Source: an uncultured Lachnospiraceae bacterium (lineage in GTDB: Bacteria > Bacillota > Clostridia > Lachnospirales > Lachnospiraceae). From it: a stretch of DNA of 7,264 bases. This document shows positions 1 through 3,598 of this stretch, piece after piece. A model generated the notes under the pieces. It searched no databases. It was given only the letters and a program-made list of their open reading frames with translations, and was not told the DNA's origin. The stretch's first letter is position 1; the number at the start of each line of letters is the position of its first letter. Position numbers and translations under genes: made by a program. Location: contig CAMWTF010000119.1 in assembly GCA_947177105.1 (NCBI GenBank), positions 1-7,264 on the forward strand. The letters run 5' to 3'.

Positions 1-1
1 C

Positions 2-175
2 GAGATTATGTGCCGGGCTATGGAAGATATGAGGAATCAGACATTGAAAGAGGGAGCAATCAATTCCGCAAAGAGAATGTTGGCAGATGGGATTTTGACA
101 CTTGAAAAAATTGCGGAATACGCAGGACTTTCACTTGACGAAGTGAAAAAACTGAAAGCAGAACGGACAGCATAG
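2..175 (+). CDS. C-terminal fragment, Rpn/PD-(D/E)XK transposase-like family tail (truncated by window edge)
   Basis: An open frame enters from the left edge and ends at TAG 173-175, giving 57 residues that start EIMCRAMEDMRNQ and end KKLKAERTA. The shape is an acidic/basic helical stretch followed by 'ADGILTLEKIAEYAGLSLDEVKKLK', a small helix-turn-helix-like tail. From memory, tails of this kind (MLADG-x-L-x-x-x-x-IAEYxGLSLxEVxxLK) are very common at the C-terminus of Rpn family recombination-promoting nucleases / PD-(D/E)XK transposase-like proteins in Clostridia, and also on some other hypothetical proteins. The catalytic part lies outside the window, so the family name rests only on the tail. 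A strong terminator 10 nt after the stop shows that the transcription unit ends here. Confidence 0.6.
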   Translation, partial: EIMCRAMEDMRNQTLKEGAINSAKRMLADGILTLEKIAEYAGLSLDEVKKLKAERTA

Positions 176-184
176 TAAAACCGT

Positions 185-225
185 AGGCCGGGAATCTAAA
201 AACAGGTTCCCGGCCTTATTTTTTT
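185..225 (+). terminator. Intrinsic terminator of the left-edge gene
   Basis: A perfect 10-bp GC-rich stem (AGGCCGGGAA 185-194 with TTCCCGGCCT 207-216) with a 12-nt loop is followed by TA and seven T (219-225). It starts 10 nt after the upstream stop codon and isolates that gene from the ABC-F unit. Confidence 0.93.
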
Positions 226-313
226 GCCCTGAAATGTAAATTTTCTTGTGAATTTGATTAAAAAGTCCTTTACAAAACGTCACTGGAGTTGCCGGAAAGT
301 CATTTATTTTCAT

Positions 314-342
314 TTGACAAATCAGGTAGGGTGTGTTAAGAT
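314..342 (+). promoter_or_regulatory. Strong sigma-A type promoter for the ABC-F leader transcript
   Basis: A perfect -35 TTGACA (314-319), exactly 17 nt of spacer, and -10 TAAGAT (337-342) with one mismatch to consensus. Transcription should start near 349, leaving a leader of about 300 nt before the ABC-F start codon. A promoter this strong before a resistance-type gene fits constitutive initiation with control exerted later, in the leader. The bases between the preceding terminator and this promoter (226-313) are AT-rich, and I see nothing else in them. Confidence 0.85.
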
Positions 343-371
343 GGCATCATCTTCAGGAGAGGGGTGAAACG

Positions 372-383
372 ATGAGAATTTAG
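372..383 (+). CDS. Three-codon leader ORF (Met-Arg-Ile-stop)
   Basis: ATG AGA ATT TAG begins about 23 nt from the predicted transcription start. It is preceded by a purine-rich Shine-Dalgarno stretch (AGGAG 355-359, then GGGGTGA 361-367) at workable spacing. A good ribosome binding site on a frame this short suggests that ribosome loading itself is the function. Short Met-Arg-x leader peptides occur in macrolide-responsive leaders (for example the Met-Arg-Leu segment of ErmD and MsrA leader peptides), which makes drug-dependent stalling plausible. A chance three-codon frame cannot be excluded from one sequence. Confidence 0.6.
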   Translation: MRI

Positions 384-415
384 TTCGCTTTTGATTACAT
401 GAATGTTGAGAATGG

Positions 416-434
416 CATGAGGGGAGTACTCATG
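416..434 (+). promoter_or_regulatory. Leader hairpin, possible switch element
   Basis: CATGAG (416-421) pairs with CTCATG (429-434) around a 7-nt loop. The octamer TCATGTTG occurs twice nearby (430-437 and 443-450). The same 5' arm (GGCATGA, 414-420) can therefore pair instead with the second copy plus TGCC (443-452, with a 3-nt bulge). The first choice leaves 437-448 free; the second covers part of it. Confidence 0.4.
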
Positions 435-458
435 TTGTTCGGTCATGTTGCCAAAAGT

Positions 459-487
459 GGATTATGTTCTCATAACCCTTCTTTTTT
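459..487 (+). terminator. Possible weak early terminator in the leader
   Basis: GGATTATG (459-466) faces CATAACCC (471-478) across a 4-nt loop: 5 bp, one A-C mismatch, then 2 GC pairs. C-T6 follows (481-487). The U tract is good but the stem is poor. It could be a pause or release site of the leader rather than a full terminator. Confidence 0.35.
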
Positions 488-587
488 GTGCGTTTATTTC
501 TGGCAGACTTTCGGGAAGACGGATTTGGATATGGCTTTGCCCGAAATTGTGTCGATGGCATTTTCAATAACAGGGTTGGAGGATATG

Positions 588-621
588 ACGGAACTGTTTG
601 GCAGCAAACGGTTCCGTTTTT
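588..621 (+). terminator. Strong intrinsic terminator (attenuator) directly upstream of the ABC-F gene
   Basis: ACGGAACTGTTTG (588-600) pairs with CAAACGGTTCCGT (605-617): 13 bp with one G-U wobble and a GCAG tetraloop, followed by T617-T621. No ORF ends nearby, so its place between promoter and start codon makes sense only as conditional termination. The 3' arm (GGTTCCG 610-616) can alternatively pair with CGGAACC (627-633). Confidence 0.85.
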
Positions 622-651
622 GTATTCGGAACCTTGATGGGAGGGATGTGT

Positions 652-2190
652 ATGGCACAAATCAATGTGAGTCACCTGACTTTTTCCTATGAGGGCAGCT
701 TTGACAATATTTTTGAGGATGTTTCTTTTTCAATTGACACGGATTGGAAACTGGGACTGCTGGGGCGCAATGGCAAGGGAAAAACCACTTTTCTGCGGCT
801 GTTACAGGGAAGGTATTCTTATCGGGGAACCATCAGCGCTCAGGCGGTGTTTGATTATTTTCCTTATACTGTCAGTGAAAGGCAGATGCAGCTGTCTGCG
901 GCAGAGTTCATGGAGGAACTTAAAGCCGGGTGTGAACAGTGGCGCGTAATCCGCGAGTTGGAGAGGTTGGGCCATGGGCCGGAGATTTTATACAGGTCTT
1001 TTGCAGGCTTAAGCCTGGGGGAGCAGACGAAAATATTGCTGGCGGTTCTGTTTTCGGGAGAGCAGGATTTTCTGCTGATCGATGAACCCACCAACCACCT
1101 TGATCAGGCATCCAGGGAAAATGTGAAGCGCTACCTGGCGTCCAAGAAAGGCTTTATCCTGGTGTCTCATGACAGGAATTTGCTGGATTGTTGCGTGGAT
1201 CATGTGCTGGTGCTGAACCGGCGGACCATTGAACTGCAGAGCGGAAATTTTACCACATGGTGGGAAAACAAGCAGCGCAGGGACCAGTTTGTCCAGGCGG
1301 AGAACGAGAAGCACCTTAGAGAGATCGGGAAACTGAAACAGGCTGCGGCCCGCACCGCCAGGTGGGCCGACAAGAACGAGAGTACAAAGATAGGGTTTGA
1401 TCCCATAGAGGAGCATGACAGGCGTAAGGACACCAGAGGGTATATCGGCGCTAAGACAAAGAAAGCCCAGAGCCGGGTAAAGCAGATGGAAAAGCGCATA
1501 CACCGGGAGATCGAGGAGAAGGAGGGCCTTTTGGCGGATCTGGAGCAACCGACGGATTTAAAGATTGTGCCGCTTCGGCATCACAAGGACACGCTGGTAA
1601 ATATGCGGGAGTACGGCTTAAAATATCAGGATGCCCGGGCGCCGCTTTTTGCGGATCTGACTTTTTCTGTCAGCCAGGGCCAGCGGATCGCCATACACGG
1701 CGGTAACGGGTGCGGTAAGTCAACGCTGCTGAAAATGATTTTGCATAAGGCTGGGGCAGGGGAAGAGGAGAACCTTTTCCGGGCGGCGGTCTGCGAGACT
1801 GGGGTCTGTGAGACGGCCTCCGGGCTGGTTATCTCCTATGTGAACCAGGACACGTCTGTGCTCAGGGGAAGCATTTCGACTTTTTGCAGAAAGCGGAATC
1901 TGGAGGAGAGCCTGTTTTGCGCCATACTCCGGCAGCTGGATATGGAGCGCGGCCAGTTCCTGAAAGAAATGGAGGAGTACTCGGAAGGGCAGAAAAAGAA
2001 GGTACTCGTTGCCGCCAGCCTGCTCACTCCGGCACATTTGTATGTGTGGGACGAACCGTTGAATTATATGGATGTCTTTTCCAGGATGCAGATTGAGAAA
2101 ATGATTCTGGACTATGAGCCGACTATGCTGTTCGTGGAACATGACGCCAAGTTTCGGGAGACAATAGCCACGGGGACAATTGTATTGTAG
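652..2190 (+). CDS. Lsa-type ABC-F ribosome protection protein
   Basis: This encodes 512 residues with two ATP-binding cassettes and no membrane segments, so it is a cytosolic ABC-F protein. Cassette 1 has Walker A GRNGKGKT (38-45), signature LSLGEQ (120-125), Walker B FLLIDEP (140-146) and SHDR (172-175). A charged helical linker (about 205-300) has its tip near 238-270 and contains RGYIG. Cassette 2 has Walker A GGNGCGKST (350-358), signature YSEGQ (443-447), Walker B YVWDEPLNYMD (464-474) and VEHD (495-498). 'FDNIFEDVSF', 'DTDWKLG', 'WDEPLNYMD' and 'VEHD' are hallmarks of the Lsa group, whose members protect the 50S peptidyl transferase centre against lincosamides, pleuromutilins and streptogramin A. 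That spectrum is inferred. Start 652 is chosen because GGGAGG (639-644) sits at ideal spacing; ATG 646 abuts that site. Expression is probably set by the leader attenuator. Residues 380-389 contain a tandem VCETG/VCETA duplication. Confidence 0.93.
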   Translation: MAQINVSHLTFSYEGSFDNIFEDVSFSIDTDWKLGLLGRNGKGKTTFLRLLQGRYSYRGTISAQAVFDYFPYTVSERQMQLSAAEFMEELKAGCEQWRVIRELERLGHGPEILYRSFAGLSLGEQTKILLAVLFSGEQDFLLIDEPTNHLDQASRENVKRYLASKKGFILVSHDRNLLDCCVDHVLVLNRRTIELQSGNFTTWWENKQRRDQFVQAENEKHLREIGKLKQAAARTARWADKNESTKIGFDPIEEHDRRKDTRGYIGAKTKKAQSRVKQMEKRIHREIEEKEGLLADLEQPTDLKIVPLRHHKDTLVNMREYGLKYQDARAPLFADLTFSVSQGQRIAIHGGNGCGKSTLLKMILHKAGAGEEENLFRAAVCETGVCETASGLVISYVNQDTSVLRGSISTFCRKRNLEESLFCAILRQLDMERGQFLKEMEEYSEGQKKKVLVAASLLTPAHLYVWDEPLNYMDVFSRMQIEKMILDYEPTMLFVEHDAKFRETIATGTIVL

Positions 2191-2193
2191 ATT

Positions 2194-2221
2194 GCTGGCG
2201 GGACGGGTGCGGAACTTAAAA
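2194..2221 (+). repeat. 28-bp direct repeat, copy 1
   Basis: This begins 3 nt after the ABC-F stop codon (GCTGGCGGGACGGG... through CGGAACTTAAAA). It is identical over 28 bp to 2296-2323, a period of 102 bp. Confidence 0.95.
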
Positions 2222-2236
2222 CAGCATCTGTCCAGT

Positions 2237-2299
2237 CAGCGCCCCGAGAATTTCAGGCCGCCTCGGCGGGCAGAAATTACTCGGCAGGAGACGGCGCTG
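2237..2299. repeat. Large nested imperfect inverted repeat between the direct repeats
   Basis: The outer arms CAGCGCC (2237-2243) and GGCGCTG (2293-2299) are perfectly complementary. Inside them CCGAGAATTTC (2244-2254) pairs with GAAATTACTCGG (2273-2284) with one extra base, and a GCCG/CGGC stem (2257-2260/2264-2267) caps it. An 8-nt bulge (2285-2292) lies on the 3' side. As RNA this would be one long hairpin ending about 25 nt before the next ribosome binding site. No U tract follows, so it is not an ordinary terminator. I do not recognise it as a known riboswitch. Confidence 0.75.
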
Positions 2300-2323
2300 G
2301 CGGGACGGGTGCGGAACTTAAAA
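2296..2323 (+). repeat. 28-bp direct repeat, copy 2
   Basis: A perfect copy of 2194-2221. It ends one base before the AGGAGG ribosome binding site (2325-2330) of the next gene and shares its first four bases with the outer arm of the inverted repeat. Confidence 0.95.
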
Positions 2324-2335
2324 TAGGAGGAAACC

Positions 2336-3109
2336 ATGGATAATATTTTTATAGAGGGATTGCAGGGGATGGGAAAGTCCACTTTGTTGTCGGAGATCGC
2401 CCGGCGCAGGCCGGAGTACAAAGTGTGCCGGGAAGGGGATTACTCGCCGGTGGAACTGGCCTGGTGTACATGGATGGACGGGGAGCAATACGCAGCAATG
2501 CTGGAGAAGTACGTTTCCATACGCAGGGAGATCGAGGCAGGTACATTCCGGGAGGGAGAGCATTATATTGTGACCTACACCAAGATTTTGACAGATGTAC
2601 CTGGCTTTCATAAAGATCTGGAGCAGTATGAGATCTACAACGGCAGGAGGACATTGCAGGACATGGAGCGGATTATTTTTACAAGGTATGCGCGGTTTCG
2701 CGGCAGCGGATACTTGTTTGAGTGCGCCTTTCTCCAGAATATTGTGGAAGATCTGATCCTGTTCCACCAGTTGGACGATGAGGAAATCCTTTCATTTTAC
2801 CAAAGACTGTACGCTGTCATGCCCAAGGAGCATTTCAGACTATTGTATCTCTACAGTGACAAAATTGCAGAGAACATCAGGATCATACAGAAGGAACGCT
2901 CCGACGATCAAGGAAACCAAATGTGGTATCCTATTATGATGAAGTATCTGGTAAATTCGCCCTATGGAAAGGCTCATGGATATAAAGACTTTGAGGACTT
3001 GATCTCCCACCTGCAGCACCGACAGCAGGTGGAACTGCGGATTGTACGGGAGATAATAGGAGATCGCGCCAGGATCATTCCGGCCAAGGAAGACTTTGCA
3101 GCGGTGTGA
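2336..3109 (+). CDS. P-loop nucleotide-binding protein, kinase-like, function unknown
   Basis: This encodes 257 residues. A clear Walker A, GLQGMGKST (8-16), follows a hydrophobic strand (NIFIE) at the extreme N-terminus, the layout of small P-loop kinases such as thymidylate and deoxynucleoside kinases. FECAF (128-132) with a following VEDLILF stands where deoxynucleoside kinases have their ERS-type motif. RIIQKER (182-188) looks like an arginine-rich LID. These comparisons are by eye, and the substrate is not known. No membrane segment or signal peptide is seen. The start is well supported by AGGAGG (2325-2330) five bases upstream. The 145-nt gap to the ABC-F gene holds no promoter I can find and no terminator, so co-transcription is likely. 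A role with the ABC-F protein, such as modifying a drug or nucleotide, would be speculation. Confidence 0.8.
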   Translation: MDNIFIEGLQGMGKSTLLSEIARRRPEYKVCREGDYSPVELAWCTWMDGEQYAAMLEKYVSIRREIEAGTFREGEHYIVTYTKILTDVPGFHKDLEQYEIYNGRRTLQDMERIIFTRYARFRGSGYLFECAFLQNIVEDLILFHQLDDEEILSFYQRLYAVMPKEHFRLLYLYSDKIAENIRIIQKERSDDQGNQMWYPIMMKYLVNSPYGKAHGYKDFEDLISHLQHRQQVELRIVREIIGDRARIIPAKEDFAAV

Positions 3110-3122
3110 TTGAAGAATCTCC

Positions 3123-3159
3123 CAATGTGGGGCGCTCTTGCGTTGCGGCCCCATATTTT
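3123..3159 (+). terminator. Terminator of the ABC-F / P-loop unit
   Basis: AATGTGGGGC (3124-3133) pairs with GCCCCATATT (3148-3157), with one G-U wobble, and A3123-T3158 can extend the stem. The loop is 14 nt and a short T run (3156-3159) follows. It lies 14 nt after the stop codon and before the next promoter. The T tract is short, so termination may be incomplete. Confidence 0.7.
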
Positions 3160-3169
3160 GAAAAGGGTC

Positions 3170-3198
3170 TTGACAAATCTGTCTACATAGTGTAGTCT
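3170..3198 (+). promoter_or_regulatory. Promoter of the blaI-blaR-like pair
   Basis: A perfect -35 TTGACA (3170-3175) is followed by a 17-nt spacer and a weak -10 candidate TAGTCT (3193-3198). The operator dyads cover the spacer, the -10 and the expected start, so a bound repressor would block polymerase. The -35 is convincing; the exact -10 is not. Confidence 0.65.
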
Positions 3199-3225
3199 GT
3201 ATATGAGACTACACTATGTAGACAG
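3179..3225. promoter_or_regulatory. Double BlaI-type operator, perfect 19-bp inverted repeat
   Basis: CTGTCTACATAGTGTAGTC (3179-3197) is repeated in perfect inverted form at 3207-3225 with 9 nt between. Each arm is itself a dyad: CTACA-TAG-TGTAG (3183-3195) and CTACA-CTA-TGTAG (3209-3221), with centres 26 bp apart. The TACA/TGTA core matches the operators of BlaI, MecI and CopY. Two sites suggest that two repressor dimers bind side by side. The right arm ends inside the AGGAGG ribosome binding site (3224-3229), so any transcript starting upstream of it would also fold over that site. Confidence 0.88.
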
Positions 3226-3237
3226 GAGGCTGTACTT

Positions 3238-3597
3238 ATGGCAGAAATTCAATTAGGGGCTGTGGAGGCTCGTTTTGCGGACATCATCTGGGAGAGAGAA
3301 CCAGTGACATCCGCCGAACTTATAAAACTGGCTGCGGCAAAACTCACCTGGAAACGGACAACAACACATACGGTACTGCGTCGGCTCTGCGACAAGGGCC
3401 TGTTTCAAAACAATAACGGTGTGGTGACTTCTCTCCTGTCCCGGCAAGAGTTCTATGCCCGTCATAGCAAAAAGTATGTGGATGAGACCTTTGCGGGGTC
3501 TCTTCCCGCTTTCCTTGCCGCGTTTACCAGCGAAAAGAAGCTGACAGCCGAGGAAATTACCGAGATTTGTGAACTAATCGACAAGGCAGGTGAATGA
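3238..3597 (+). CDS. BlaI/MecI/CopY-family transcriptional repressor
   Basis: This encodes 119 residues, close to the usual 120-130 of the family. The N-terminal winged helix includes 'ADIIWEREPVTSAELIKL' (14-31) and a recognition helix around TTTHTVLRRLCDKGLF (41-56), followed by a wing (NNNGVVTSLL). The C-terminal part, 'FAGSLPAFLAAFTSEKKLTAEEITEI', is the typical dimerisation and cleavage region. In staphylococcal BlaI and MecI the cut is at Asn101-Phe102, and the hydrophobic A95-F96 here lies in the comparable stretch, though that alignment is my inference. AGGAGG lies 8 nt before the ATG. The gene is the first of a two-gene operon and should repress itself through the double operator. 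No beta-lactamase or penicillin-binding protein target is in the window, so other regulated genes would lie elsewhere. Confidence 0.93.
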   Translation: MAEIQLGAVEARFADIIWEREPVTSAELIKLAAAKLTWKRTTTHTVLRRLCDKGLFQNNNGVVTSLLSRQEFYARHSKKYVDETFAGSLPAFLAAFTSEKKLTAEEITEICELIDKAGE

Positions 3598-3598
3598 T

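Larger units (their letters stand above)
349..651 (+). promoter_or_regulatory. Candidate drug-responsive attenuator leader of the ABC-F gene
   Basis: This untranslated stretch of about 300 nt contains, in order: a ribosome binding site and a three-codon ORF (372-383); a hairpin at 416-421/429-434; a U-rich weak hairpin region (459-487); a long-range complementarity between 437-448 and 583-594; and a strong terminator stem (588-600/605-617) with a U tract just before the ABC-F ribosome binding site. The 437-448 pairing would occupy the first 7 bases of the terminator's 5' arm, so the two folds exclude each other. Leaders of this kind, a short uORF plus a conditional terminator, are known before erm genes, before several antibiotic-resistance ABC-F genes and, as I recall, before Listeria lmo0919, an Lsa-type gene. 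No structure here has been computed; all pairings were read by eye. Confidence 0.75.

Noticed and set aside
598..651. Extended N-terminus for the ABC-F protein (18 more residues from an upstream ATG)
   Set aside because: That start lies inside the terminator stem, has no ribosome binding site, and the extra residues do not fit the family. ATG 652 has ideal spacing to GGGAGG.
399..692. A 97-codon plus-strand frame through the ABC-F leader, overlapping the ABC-F start
   Set aside because: It has no ribosome binding site before its ATG, an unremarkable composition, and it covers the leader hairpins and terminator. The structured-leader explanation is better.
2194..2323. CRISPR array
   Set aside because: There are only two repeat copies, and the interval between them is 74 nt and is itself a palindrome. 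There is no further repeat-spacer series and no cas gene.
3590..3598. GTG start for the M56 protein, overlapping the repressor gene by 8 nt
   Set aside because: The purine stretch is too close to the GTG; ATG 3599 has a better-spaced AGGTG and gives the usual MGDIF start. The GTG cannot be fully excluded.
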